Shown here piece by piece: positions 50,111 to 63,917 of a stretch of 64,000 nt of DNA. This DNA comes from Cannabis sativa (lineage: Eukaryota > Streptophyta > Magnoliopsida > Rosales > Cannabaceae), in contig NC_083601.1 in NCBI RefSeq assembly GCF_029168945.1, forward strand, positions 30,679,660 through 30,743,659, written 5' to 3'. The notes below the pieces were generated by a model that was not told the DNA's origin, ran no database searches, and was given only the letters and a program-made list of their open reading frames with translations. Made by a program: the position numbers and the translations under genes. Numbering within the stretch: the stretch's first letter is position 1; every line of letters begins with the position of its first letter.

Positions 50111-51405
50111 TGTATATATAATTTTATTTTCTTCTTATTATTTTTTCTCTCTTTATCAATTAATTTTATTATTTTAAAAATCTGTCTAGATCACACCACT
50201 AATTATTTTAATTTAAAAATTATATCATTGTCACTTATTTTCATCATATTTTTAATATGTAGAAGACATAGATTTTTTACTATCTCAAAAAAAAAAAAAA
50301 AAAAAACTTAAATCAAAAACAATATTATAGTTTCTTTTATATTTTATTAAAAGATAAGTAACTAAATTTTAAATTAAACAAAAGTTTATATATGACTAAT
50401 GTTTGGTTAGTTATTCCGATTAGTTAATTTTTAAAATTATTATTTTATTCTAAGTTATATTATATTATTTCACAGTTTAAGATACATTTATATTACTATC
50501 TTTTAAGCAATTTTTGTTAAGAATATAATGTGTTATAGTAGATATAAAAAATTACGAAATAGTTTATTAATAAAATTAGTATAATTATTTTTAATGTAAG
50601 ATACCATATTGTTTCTTAAGTTCTCTCTTTTTTTTAAAAAAAAAAAGAAAAATATATATCAAAATGACTATAAAAATAACTTATTTAGAATACTATGTGA
50701 TAACATTTAAAAATGAAATTAAAAAAAAAAATACATTTTAGTAACTTATCAAATTGATTAATATATCTAATTCTATTTAAATTTAAAATTTAATCAACCA
50801 AATAGAAAAATAAACTAAAATATTACATATGAATTCGTCACTTTCTTTGATAGTCATGTAAAAATACACATTTCTTGTATATAGAAATAACTAAAATGGT
50901 GATGGTACTATTTTTTAATTCAAATAATTTACTGTACAGTTACAATTAGTTTTTAAAAAATATAGACAGAGATATAATAAAACAAAATTAAGTATACTTT
51001 TAAGGAAAAAAAAAATGTGTGAGAAGAAAAAGAATAAAGTTACTGAGGAAAAAAAGAGAAATAATAATAAAAAAAAGAAACAAAAGAAATGATATAAGAA
51101 AGATAACTATAAATAATTTGTAAAAATCGGTACAGGGTAGTGTATATTAGCTTATGAGATAAGCGGTGTACAGATAATTAAAAAAAAGGGGCAGTATTTC
51201 CGTAAATAAAATAACAATAATGATCCCCGGTGTAATTTTCTCTTTTTTTTTTTTGGAATTTATTTAATAAAAGCCACAAATCTTGTAATTTCCTCTGTAC
51301 GTAGTTCCTAACAAGCCTAAGCCCAAGCCCAAAGTCCAACTTCAGCCCACTTTCAACAAGTTTCGACCCAACAAAATATGTAGAAGGATTAATGCTAATA
51401 TCTAA
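50111..51405. other. AT-rich spacer
   Basis: No supported gene or element; many A/T runs. Confidence 0.55.
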
Positions 51406-51695
51406 GGGAAACTTACAAAAATACTGGAATTTAGGTTAATTTTTATAAAAATACTGTCACACTGAAATTTTTTCAAAAATACTGTGTTTTTATAAAATAC
51501 CAGTAAAACACAAAGCAGAACAACTCAAAACAACAGTAGAATACTAGTAAAACACCAGTAGAACACCAGTGAAAACTTAACACAATATACTGCAGTATGA
51601 AACTTATAAAAAAATACAGTAAAAAAGTAAAAAATACCGCCTGACAGTATTTTTATAAAAAAATAGCAAAAGTTAATATACCATGTAAATTTCTC
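51406..51695. mobile_element. TIR MITE with 8-bp target duplication (290 bp)
   Basis: The exact 8-bp repeat ATATCTAA lies at 51398-51405 and 51696-51703. The ends read GGGAAACTTACAAAAATACT on the left and GAGAAATTTACATGGTATAT (reverse complement) on the right, and TTTTTATAAAAATACTGTCA occurs near both ends in inverted orientation. An 8-bp duplication points to hAT, but the GGGAAA-TTTAC end resembles the Mutator-type ends elsewhere here, so the superfamily is open. Confidence 0.72.
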
Positions 51696-51703
51696 ATATC
51701 TAA

Positions 51704-52150
51704 CTGTGCAAGGTAAGGAAATAACAATTTTGCTTTCATTAATCATCTCATAATAATCTTTTCAGAGAATGTACTAATTACAGGGTTTCTTTCTTCAAAA
51801 TTTCGTTATCATATCTTTTGTTTGTAATTTCTATATAAGTTTGATATTAAATTATACTAATAATAATATATTTTATGCTTTTATGTGGTGTTAAATATTA
51901 TTGGTGCCTTAAATGACAATAAACATAACACTGATTCTATTACTGAATATATAGTTTTTTTTTGGTTAGGTATTAATTACAGAATATAGTTAATTTAACA
52001 ATAATTAGTGTTTTATTTGTTACTATAAATTTATGGTGTGTATCTTTTCGTATTCTTTTTTTATAAGAGATTTCTATAAGATTTATCCTTCATTCAATTC
52101 TTAACAAGAATTATTGTCTCTATCTTATAACAAGGATATTGTCATATTAG
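51704..52150. other. AT-rich spacer
   Basis: Nothing supportable seen. Confidence 0.5.
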
Positions 52151-52487
52151 TTGGGTACAAAAAACTGTTACTTTTAGTGACAACATTTTAGTCACAATAT
52201 AAATTTTTTGTAATTAAATATGACTTTTAGTCATAACAAAAAATTACTTGTAACTAAAACATACTATTTAGTTACAAATTGTCACTAATTTAGTTTAGTC
52301 ACAACAAATATTGTGACTAAAAACACATTTAGTTACAACAAATTCTAATTTTTGTGACTAATACTTTAATCCATGGACCTATTAGTCACAACACGATAAT
52401 GATAATTTATAATTAGCCACAATTTTTTTTTTATCTTTAGTCACAAATTTTGTTGTAACTAAAAGTAAGAATATTTTTTGTACAGTG
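52151..52487 (-). mobile_element. CACTA-like MITE, TAGTCACAA family
   Basis: The right end AATATTTTTTGTACAGTG is the reverse complement of CACTGTACAAAAAATATT; the left end is GGGTACAAAAAACTGTTAC. It has the same TAGTCACAA / TTGTGACTA interior as the copies at 39837 and 43507. The 3-bp flanks are not a clean match. Orientation is chosen from the better-preserved CACT end. Confidence 0.65.
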
Positions 52488-52868
52488 AGTGATAAAAATA
52501 GTTTATGAATATAAATAAATCCATACTAAAGAAAGATAGCAAACAAATACATTTCAGTTATTGAAATTTTTATATTCTAATGATCATTATTATTAATGTT
52601 CTTTGTTAAAAAATAATTATTATTAACGCTCTTATAAAATACTAATGATCATATGAATTTGCGAATATATTACTAAAGAATATGTAAAATGTTTATAACA
52701 TTATTTCTTAAATTTGTTAAATCAATAAGAACCTAAATTAATTCATTAGCGCCTGTAATTAGGAGTAACTTCTTTTATTGAGTAGCTAAAAATGAGATTT
52801 ATTTTCACATATTACAAATGTGCAACTAGCTAACTCTAATAGCTACTCAAATATTGCGTCCTTAAGAT

Positions 52869-53086
52869 TGGGTGAAAGTGAATTTTGATGTTGGATGCGG
52901 GACAAATTCGAGCATGCTAAGTGCGGTGGCTCGAGATGAATCTGGCTCCACACTCTGGATCATAAGAGTGCATTCTAATGTCATCATCAATGGAGACTCC
53001 CAAAATGTCGTCCATGCTTTCAAGAAAATTTCCTCCTCTTGAGAAAACAATAATGTAGTCTTTGAGTTTTCTTAGCTTGTGCCTTT
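52869..53086 (+). pseudogene. RNase H (RVT_3) fragment of a LINE
   Basis: The plus-strand frame reads WVKVNFDVGCGTNSS, AVARDESGSTLWIIR and INGDSQNVVHAFKKISSS before a stop, then ENNNVVFEFS. These match the KxNxD, VxRDxxG and GDSxxVV segments of the LINE/plant RNase H domain. The segment with the catalytic Glu (EAxAL) is deleted between the second and third blocks. The remainder of the LINE is missing. Confidence 0.65.
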
Positions 53087-53490
53087 GTTTTCAGGGTATC
53101 ATTATGGACTATGCTTTGTAACGTTTCTAGGATCATTTCAGTGGAATATGTCCCTTTGTAGACTATTCTCTCATTACCAAATTTGGTCACTTTTTTTTAG
53201 TTTTATTTTTAATGAACTTCCAAAATACTATTAACACTATAAAAGAAAAAATATAAATATATATAGTTTTTGTAGGGCGGAAATATAGTGAGTCATAGGA
53301 AAAAAAAAATATTTTTAGAGTCTTATTTAAAAAAATATAATATTTTTAAAATCAATAAAAACAAATGTATAATTTTAAAAGGAAATATTTTTATTCAGGA
53401 CCTGAGCTAGGACGTGGACCCTAGGCACCTCTACGCTGACTATGCCCAAGGTCGAGCCAAAGTTTTTGGCACATAGTCTTACTCGAACTT
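53087..53490. other. Spacer before the copia element
   Basis: AT-rich first half; from about 53398 a more balanced stretch with no open frame or recognised domain. Confidence 0.45.
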
Positions 53491-53495
53491 CACCT

Positions 53496-53974
53496 TATTA
53501 GAATATTTCTAATTAAGTAAATAAAATAATATTATTGATTCTGATAAATGAATATTTTATATTCATTGAATCTGGACATAATCAATTACGTAATATTCTA
53601 CATATGGTCAGATTTCTATATTCATTACCTGATTTGATTTCCTGAATTAATTGTCAAAATATTCTGACAATTAATGTGGCACAGATACTGATGGAGTATC
53701 TCACCTATAAATATAGGGTCTCGGTCCCCGAGCTCCTCACTCATTCTGTTCATAACAGCAAATTCTATCTAAAGAGAGTTGAGAGAGCGAGGAAGCCCGA
53801 TTACCCACATCAATCAGTTTTCTTCGCAGATCAAAGCTTGTGTGGGATTGAAGCTCAAAATCAATGGCTGGAGGTATTTCGATCCTTATTCATAGTGTAT
53901 ACATGTTTGATTAATTCCGTACTTTATACTTAATCATATATGTTTCAGTTTATACATATATAAATTATCTAACA
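53496..53974 (+). repeat. 5' LTR of the copia element
   Basis: 479 bp, with a TATA-box-like CTATAAATATA at about 53705-53715 that is conserved in the 3' copy. By eye the two LTRs differ at six substitutions and one 2-bp indel. An 85-codon frame inside each LTR is not a gene. Confidence 0.93.
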
Positions 53975-53976
53975 GT

Positions 53977-53988
53977 TGGTATCAGAGC
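53977..53988 (+). other. Primer-binding site for initiator Met-tRNA
   Basis: TGGTATCAGAGC starts two bases after the 5' LTR and is complementary to the 3' end of plant initiator Met-tRNA, which primes minus-strand synthesis in copia elements. Confidence 0.9.
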
Positions 53989-55964
53989 GGATTATATATC
54001 TCTGCCTTGATTTATTTTGAGTTTTATATATATATATAATTTTACGGGGTTCTTCATTTATAATATAAATTATATATATTTTATATATATATACTTTCAT
54101 ATTATATAATCTCGATTATATATATACATTCATACTCAATATATATATTCATATTCATCTTCATATATATATATATACATATATATATTTATATTCATAT
54201 ACATCTTCATATATAAATATATATACGTATATGATCGGTTCTTAATTTATATATATTTTATATATATATATTCATATTCATATAATTTCGATCATATATA
54301 TATATTTTAATTCAATCTACGTATATACATATATATATATATTCATATTTTAAGTTTGTTTATATATATTATATATATACGTAAGTATTGTTGTATATAT
54401 ATACGTATATATATATTTTTTATATATACTTTTATTGCATGAAATTGTATGTAATACTCTCTTCCATACATTAATGATGATTTTATGCAGTATATATTGT
54501 ATACGAATATATATATACATGAAAGTTTTATGCTTCGGTCCGTATTTTTTCCGTTTTTATTTTTGGTATTTATTTTGAATTCTATATGCATTACTATATT
54601 CATAAGATATTATAGATCGATTTTGTGCATCAAAATAATTTTAATACCTTAAAATCTGAAAACTTTACTGGAAAAATCCATTCGGACCCGAGAACACCTT
54701 TTGAAATTAAAGTATACATTTTGCGTGTTTTTAATGCTTGAAATCAATATAGATCTCTTAATTTTTTCATTTAGATCATTTTGGAATTGATTTCATTACA
54801 CTTGATTTTACTAACTTTATTTAGAACTTGTGTGAAATTCATTAAGAATTTGTATTCCAACAAGTCAAAATCGGTGCATATTAGAATTCTATCATATTAG
54901 AAATCATACAAGTCAATTAATTTTGAAGACATGGACTCAAATTTCGCATCTCATTTTTAACGATTACTCACATAATTTTTTTTTTCTACAAAAGTATAGA
55001 TTTATATGTTTCAAAGACATTTAAATCTTAAGTAGAGAAATAGTGCATTTTGCATATTAAGATAGTGAGATCAATTATAAAATGGAGAATACTACATTAA
55101 AATTCATGAGTATGGATAAACTCGCAGTCCATTTGCAAAGTTTCTTTAAAAGCATGGGTTCATTGCCCAATACATATGCCTGGTACACCTAAATCATAGT
55201 GTGTGACAAATTTGAGAAACTAAACATTTTTTGGACATGGGGTGGATCCTACATAGAAAACTCCAAACCTTCCTAAATCTTTGTCTATTGATACTCTTCA
55301 ATGGGGTGTACATATCGAATCGTGTTCTAACCAAAGTTGTTTCTCAAATATATTTTGAGTTGTGATAAGGTTGAAAACTGACTGGATGACATGTACACAT
55401 TTTATAAATACCCATATATAGTTAGAGTACAATTGTCGAAGAAAAGATATGGGCCCAAAACCATAAATAAGCATATTTCTTTTGAAAAGCTATAAGGTTT
55501 AAGGGTTACATATTTTATTATCCATCTCATAACATTAGAACTGTGGAATTAAGAATTGACTTGATCAGTGAGTGATCAATCTAGGAACCTAGTTTCAAAG
55601 AAAGATCATTCATATTTTCTCAAACTTCCACCTCAAGTGTTAGATTAATTATGATTCACAACAACCCTTAAGGTTAATGGTTATTGAGAATTCATAACTA
55701 ATCATTAATAATCTACAAGTCATTGATAAAATTATAATAAGTTATGTTATTTAGTAATTGCTTATAATTTCTAAAATAACATGCATATTGAACCATTTGC
55801 TCTTTTAAGAGTTTGTTGGTCCATCCTTATGATGACTTATTAGAACAATAAGATCAATGTTTTCTAGTGATTACATTTTGTACAATAAGAGTTCAACTAC
55901 AATATTAATTTGAGACACAAATTAAATTATAGTATGATAAAGAATTGAAGTTGTAGTACAACAT

Positions 55965-57365
55965 GCCATGAATGAAGAAATGAATATCTTAAAGAGCAAT
56001 AAAGTTTATCTTTAGTAAAGTTGCCTAATGGGGTGAAGAACATTAATTAAGCATAATTTTTTTCACCAATAATATTCATTAGGCAACATTGAGAAACATA
56101 AAGATATAAAAGAATATTCATTGCTAAGAAGTTCATTTTGAAATAAGAATCAATAACAAAGGAGATTTACATTCTCACTTGTTTTTATAAATAATTCTAT
56201 TATAGACCTTGGCATTTGTTCCTCGTTTCAATTTATTAATCAATTCCAAACAGTGAACTAGAGGAGAAGGTATACAGACTGCCATAAATTTTTTCCTCTA
56301 ATAAGTGGTGAACATATGCAAGCTTAAAGTGTCTACCTATAGATTAAAACAAACATCTCACAAATTGGTATTATATCATCTTTTCCTTTAGGTTTGAAAA
56401 GAGAATTATGGAAATAATTATATACCAGAAGGTTAGTGGGAGTAATATTTGTTTTATACGTAGACAATATGTTACTTGCAAATGATGATAAAAGTTTTCT
56501 ATATAAGTTAAAATAATTCATATCTCAAATTATTATTTTGAGATAAGGAATATAAATAATATATATAATTTTAATTAATTAGAGAGTAGCCACAGCATCT
56601 CTGATTAAATAAAATTATGTATTATTCATCTGATATAACTTTTATCTTTAAGTGTGATAAATTCAACTCGAACCAGCATCTGAAAAATGATCTGGAGTGA
56701 GAATAAATTAAGAACATTCATTCGCTTCTATTTTAGAAGCCTAATGTATGCCTAAGAGTCTGAATAAGACTTTGCATTACATTTGTTTCAGGATCGTTAA
56801 GTAGTATCAGAATAACTAAAGTTAAGACCACTTTATTCTTCATACAAAGTGATGAGGTGTCTTTAAGATACTAAATATTATAATCATACATATTTGTTAA
56901 GATGAATTGACCATCTGGAAATATAGTTAACCAATTAGATTCTTCCACACTTCACTGGTTATATTGATTCACGTAAGTCAATATTTTATTACAACCTTAA
57001 GATTACCAGTAAGTTATATTGTGGAGAATCTTCATTGTTATTTCCACTATAGAAGTCACATTCATTTATTGTTTCGAGGATACATCTCGTATGATGCATT
57101 ATAAAGTTTCATAGTAGGCCTAGAGTTCAGAATTACAGTTTCATTAGGCCATTAAGAAAGTTTTGTGATAAATTCAGCTACAATATTTATGGCTAAATAA
57201 CTATAAAAGTACTGGTCGAAACTAGCATATCGACATTAAGAATTTAGTCATAAAAAGGTGTGATAATTGGTCATTAATCACGCAAACTGAATTGGGTGAT
57301 CGCACATCCTTGACTAAAGGCATGCCGCAACACAAATTCAAGGATCATAAAGTAAATATGGGATT
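55965..57365 (+). pseudogene. Degenerate copia pol (reverse transcriptase and RNase H)
   Basis: Plus-strand fragments in shifting frames follow the copia pol order. MNEEMNILKSNKVYL and KLPNGVKN come near 55970-56045. ELEEKVYRLP near 56255 is the usual LEEEVYM box. VIFVLYVDNMLLANDD near 56440-56490 is the catalytic YVDD box with the last Asp changed to Asn. SLMYA then appears near 56740. Near the end, HIDIKNLVIK and TKGMPQHKFKDHKVNMG mark the end of copia RNase H. Stops and frameshifts separate every block. The gag and integrase regions are mostly unrecognisable, apart from a possible gag start near 55083. It cannot encode working enzymes. Confidence 0.8.
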
Positions 57366-57695
57366 CAGTTAACCTATATGCAGTTTTTTATATTTGTACA
57401 ACCAAAAATTATTCAATGAAACTCTAATTTCGATATTTTCTCATATTTATGTGCACCTTAATTTCATCTGAGAAAATTATCGTAAGAGGAAACGAATAAA
57501 CATAAGGGTTAGGGTTTATTCGCTTAAGTACATTGCCACATAAAGTACATTGTTATATAATAAATATATCGTAATACATGGAAGATAATACTCGACTTAT
57601 AATGAGGACATGTCGCTATGATTCGTATGTTTATTATATAATGAGGAACGTTTGGGTTTGAATGTTTTAATTTAAATGCTGACCAAGTGGGAGAA

Positions 57696-58176
57696 TATTA
57701 GAATATTTCTAATTAAGTAAATAAAATAATATTATTGATTCTGATAAATGAATATTTTATATTCATTGAATCTGGACATAATCAATTATGTAATATTCTA
57801 TATATGGTCAGATTTCTATATTCATTATACCTGATTTGATTTCCTGAATTAATTGTCAAAATATTCTGACAATTAATGTGGCACAGATACTGATGGAGTA
57901 TCTCACCTATAAATATAGGGTCTCGGTCCCCGAGCTCCTCACTCATTCTGTTCATAACAGCAAATTCCATCTAAAGAGAGTTGAGAGAGGGAGGAAGCCC
58001 GATTACCCACATCAATCAGTTTTCTTCGCATATCAAAGCTTGTGTGGGATTGAAGCTCAAAATCAATGGCTGGAGGTATTTCGATCCTTATTCATAGTGT
58101 ATACATGTTTGATTAATTCCGCACTTTATACTTAATCATATATGTTTCAGTTTATACATATATAAATTATCTAACA
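57696..58176 (+). repeat. 3' LTR of the copia element
   Basis: 481 bp, paired with 53496-53974; the 2-bp length difference is the TA insertion near 57828. Confidence 0.93.
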
Positions 58177-58181
58177 CACCT

Positions 58182-59580
58182 CCCATTAGGAATTAAAAGC
58201 TTACGATCAGGGGCGAAGATAAAATTTAATAACAAGAGAGTCAATTATTAAAATTTGAATATTAGAAAGAAATATTTTTAAAATGTATTAATACATTAAA
58301 AATTTGTAATAAAATATAGTGTGTCTATACTAAATTAAACATTAGTTTGTTTTTCACCAAACATACTACCAAACAATTATTGAAAAATTATTTTATTTAT
58401 TACCACAAAGTGTAGTTTTTATTGGTAGTGTCCAACACGTGGTGTCATATTGCTATTATATAATTAAGTATTGGATGGTACATATTTTAATTTAATAATT
58501 ATTATAAAATATCGTTATCGTCATTTGCAATTTGTTATATGTAGTGGTATTGAGCATCACTAATCCCTAATAATAATATTTTTATTTTATTATTTAATAA
58601 AACTATACATTAATAAAAGAGCAATTGATTCATCTATAAAATTAGCCATTAATTAATTATAAAATTACTTTTAATTAAATTAAATATTCATTTTAATTGT
58701 ATCCTAAATATAATTAACATTACTCTATCTATACCATTTTACTCAATTTTTGCACACTTCAAATGAGTCCAATACTATGCCATCGGTTTTGTCTCATTTT
58801 TATTATATTTATTTATATAGTTTAATTTAGGGGGCCAATATGAACTACCACATATAACTCCTGCCCAATGGGAATAGTCCTTTTATGTGTTTTTGAAAAA
58901 TCATGAGGGGCAATAAGCTATCCTCAATGGGATAGTGGTATCGAACATATAGATAATAATTAAGTGTAAACTTTTATTTTTTTCTTCTGAGATAAATTCA
59001 TTACACATAAAATGAAAATTGGTAAAGTAAAATGTATACATTGACAATTGGTGTCCGAAAAAACAATCGATTTCAGCACAGGTATTATATATTTTTCTTT
59101 GTTATAATGTGAATATTTAAGTGAATGACTCTCGCTAATGCCATACATATATATATTGATATATATTAGAGTTTGTCTTAATTTCTTCATATTAACCAAT
59201 AGACTGATGATCACTAATTAATGTTTGTTAGGTGAGTCGATTGAAAAGCATGCATGTTGATTATGTCTTCCGATAATATATTTGAAGAAAATAAAAACAT
59301 TGAAAATATAAACTAAAATAAACTATTACCTCAAAAGGCTAACTCCTAGGAAACAATTAATATTAGGTAGATTTTTGGGTAGTATACTTTTGCTTTTACT
59401 GCAAGGTTGTAATATATTTTGGGGCAATTAAATTTGTTAAGGTTATATATATAAATATATATTAATTATAATATGTATTTAATTTTTTTTTTAAAAAATT
59501 AAATAATTTATAACATTGAAAAATAGAATTTGAAAATTTAGAAATTACTCTATATAATATTTTTTAACTTTTTTTTTTTT
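58182..59580. other. AT-rich spacer
   Basis: No supported gene; an open frame at 58960-59214 (-) has no domain. Confidence 0.5.
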
Positions 59581-59752
59581 ATAAATTTACGATTTGGGTT
59601 GTTCCGGTAGTTTCTATGTGAGTTGCTATATAAATTTTGGTTACAATTTAAGTTACTCTGTTAGTTACTATAAAAGTTTCTGTGTAGAATCTGTAAAAAT
59701 GCAAAAAAATATATATATTTTAAAGTATAAAAATAAAAAACTCCCTTGAAAA
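59581..59752 (-). repeat. Dispersed repeat, copy 2 of a pair
   Basis: Reverse complement partner of 47150-47335. Includes ACGATTTGGGTTGTTCCGGT and TTGCTATATAAATTTTGG. Boundaries are approximate. Confidence 0.5.
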
Positions 59753-59843
59753 TATTACACACATACTTAAATTTATATATAAAAATATATATTATATATT
59801 TGGGGTCATTTTAGTTGCAGTGTATTGTATATCATTGTTTTTA

Positions 59844-61180
<1,337 letters not shown>

Positions 61181-61189
61181 TTGTTTTTA

Positions 61190-63085
61190 TATGTGTTTTA
61201 AAGAGTGTTTACAATATTATTTATTAAATGAACCAACAATATCGATCACTAAAGCTGCCTAACTTTGCCCCTTATATACCCTAAGCACCTTATCTCTCGT
61301 TGTGTACTTTAATTATCTTTTAATTTTTCTTTCTTTTTTCTTTTTTCTTGTTCCCCTTTTCGTTTTGTATTTGCCATATTGTGTAAAATCTTCAAGTAAG
61401 AAGCTTTAAACTTTGCTATATAATGTATAATCTATACTTCGGGGCCTCTTTGCTAGAACTTTGTTAATTATTTTTTCATTGAACCTTAGGCATATATATG
61501 CATGCATGTCTTGCTAAGTAATTAAACCCTAATACGTGTACGTACCTAAGTTATTAGTGTGGGGTTTATTAGGGGCACACTATGCATGAAAACGTATGGG
61601 GAAAAAAAATTAGGCAGTGAATGATGAACAATTAAGAGAAAACGGCCGGCTTGGAATTAAATAATGTGATTTTTGATATATTTATTAAAATTAAGTGGCT
61701 TTGACACCAAAATAGTTAATTTGAGCCTTTTGTGAAAGAGTAGGAGGATGTTTTGATCCCTAACTTATAACTTAAAAAATTATATATATTTTAGAGGGCT
61801 CCAAAATCAAATTTGTCTTAGGCCCATAAATTCTCAGGGTCGGCACTGAATATATAATTATATGTAAAATAAACATGTAAACCAAATATTTCACTAAATC
61901 AAGAAAAATTTCTATTTTTTTTATTGATAAATAATAAGATTACAGAGAATAAGTTTTATTTAAAACACAAACTCTAACAAGAAGAACCCAAGGTCAAGGC
62001 ACTATCCATCCACTTCATCGCCTAAAATCTCAGCCCCCCTTCCTGTTATCAGCAAACTCAGCACCAACACTGGGACGTCTCCCAAGCTGGCGGAGAGAAA
62101 GGAGAAGAACACGAAAGCAAAGAAGAAAGGAAATTTCTTCGTCGAAGCCAGATATGGACTCGTTGTCTTTTTCCATTCTTCCTCGTCAACTCTGGAAGAT
62201 TAGAAATGAGTTTCCAATTTTTTTTTCTTCTTCTTATTGTTCTAGTAGGTTAGATAAAGGAGATTGGGGTAGAGTAAATTGGGAAGAAAATCGAAATTTT
62301 TTTTTTTTGATAAATTTCAATCGCACACATTGTATTTATCTAATCACCAAAATTATATCATAGAGTTAAGGCTTGGTAGCTATGTGTGTAATATAAATAT
62401 AACTTACTCACACATGAGCAATGTGAGACAAACCATACATACACACAAATTTCTGTTTTTGATAAACTTCAAAATCACATATACATACATACACACAAGT
62501 TTCTGTTTTTGATACAAGTTTCTGTTTTTGATGTCTATGTGTGTAATATATATCTCACAAATCACTCACTAGTTTGAAGAAATTTGATGTGTATATAAGT
62601 TATCAATTTCTGAGTCTTGAGATGTAGAGAAAATATTTAAAACTTTTAGTTTTTTTGTAAATTTAGGATTTATTATTCTTGTTAGTTTAAGTTATATTAC
62701 GTAATTTTTTTAATTATTTAATACTTAATTTAATTTTGTTGGATTTTTAAGATCTGATCTATTTAATTTATATATAAATTTTATAATATTAATTTAATTT
62801 ATTTCTATTTAATTATGAAATTTAAATAAGATTTTTTTAAAATATTAAATTACATGGCAATGACTAAAGAGTTATGTCAGCACTCTGTTTTTTTTTTTCA
62901 TAAAAAAAAAAAAAGAGAAATTTGATTTTCTATACTTAGATATACCTAATATTTTTTTTTTCTAAACACATAACATTTAATATTTGTGGGATATGACACA
63001 TTTTAGAATATCCCTAAAATACCCCCATTTACATTACTGCCTCCCCACTCTCTTCTTCTCTCTTTGTTATAAAAAAAAAAAAATT
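61190..63085. other. Spacer with a short gene-like stretch
   Basis: Mostly AT-rich. About 61980-62210 is clearly GC-richer and could be host exon or captured DNA; a 69-codon frame starts at 62154 (MDSLSFSILPRQLWKIRNEF), but I recognise no family. At 62445-62540 the phrase AAGTTTCTGTTTTTGAT is repeated in short tandem. No bounded element was found. Confidence 0.4.
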
Positions 63086-63450
63086 AAAGTGGGCATCGGG
63101 CCCTACATCGGGCCCATCGGGCCAGTCATTTGACCATCGGGCCCTACATCGGGTCTATCGGGCCAGTCCTATAAAATGAAAAAAATTAAAAAAAAGTAAA
63201 GTGGGCATCTGACCATCGGGCCGACCATCGGGCCCTACATCGGGTCCATCGGGCTAGTCCTATAAAATTAAAAAAATTAAAAAAAAAAATAAAGTAGGCA
63301 TCTGACCATCAGGCCCTACATCGGGCATCGGGCCAGTCCTATAAATAGAAATTTTTTTAAAAAAAATCCAAAATGGGCATCAGACCATCGGGCCCTACAT
63401 CGGGCCATGCATCGGGCCATGCATCGGACCATCGGGCCATGCATCGGGCC
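63086..63450 (+). repeat. Minisatellite of CATCGGGCC units
   Basis: Four irregular higher-order repeats of roughly 70-100 bp. Each has the block GGGCATC(T)GACCATCGGGCC, CCTACATCGGGTCCATCGGG and CCAGTCCTATAAAAT, followed by an AAAAATT-rich spacer; the last repeat degenerates into CATCGGGCCATG units. GC-rich and A-rich parts alternate sharply. No coding role is evident; it is placed just before a (GA)n tract. Confidence 0.85.
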
Positions 63451-63759
63451 TTCATCTTCAAGCTCATATCAAACCAGAAAATCGGATTTTCTTGCCCAGA
63501 AAGATCACAAACCCTAGATCTACTCCATCTAACCCTAGATCTAATCAAGAATGCACATATCCAACCTAAATCTATCAACTAACAACATTTTCACCATAAT
63601 CAATAAGAAAAAAAAATTAAAAAACCGAAAGGGGACAGGCTCGTCGCGTGCTCTGTGGATGGGTTCCCACTGTGGGGTGGTGGGTTCCCTCCGTGGGGTG
63701 GTGGGTTCGGTGGGTTCTTCATTCGAGTGGGGAATCGTGGATGGTGGGATTTCAAACGC

Positions 63760-63917
<158 letters not shown>

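Larger units (their letters stand above)
53496..58176 (+). mobile_element. Ty1-copia LTR retrotransposon (4681 bp)
   Basis: Two near-identical LTRs (53496-53974 and 57696-58176) are flanked by the 5-bp duplication CACCT at 53491-53495 and 58177-58181. After the 5' LTR comes TGGTATCAGAGC (53977-53988), the initiator-methionine tRNA primer-binding site typical of copia elements. Before the 3' LTR lies a purine tract, AAGTGGGAGAA (57685-57695). The leader (about 53990-54600) is an extreme AT-repeat region. Decayed reverse transcriptase / RNase H text is readable at about 55965-57365. LTRs start TATTAGA rather than the canonical TGTTAG and end TCTAACA. Confidence 0.95.

Noticed and set aside
53676..53933. 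85-codon frame, repeated at 57878-58135, as a duplicated gene
   Set aside because: Both copies are inside the two LTRs of one copia element.
53977..53988. Isolated tRNA fragment
   Set aside because: It is the primer-binding site right after the 5' LTR.
62154..62363. Small host gene
   Set aside because: No family recognised and a homopolymer-rich second half; described only as a gene-like stretch.
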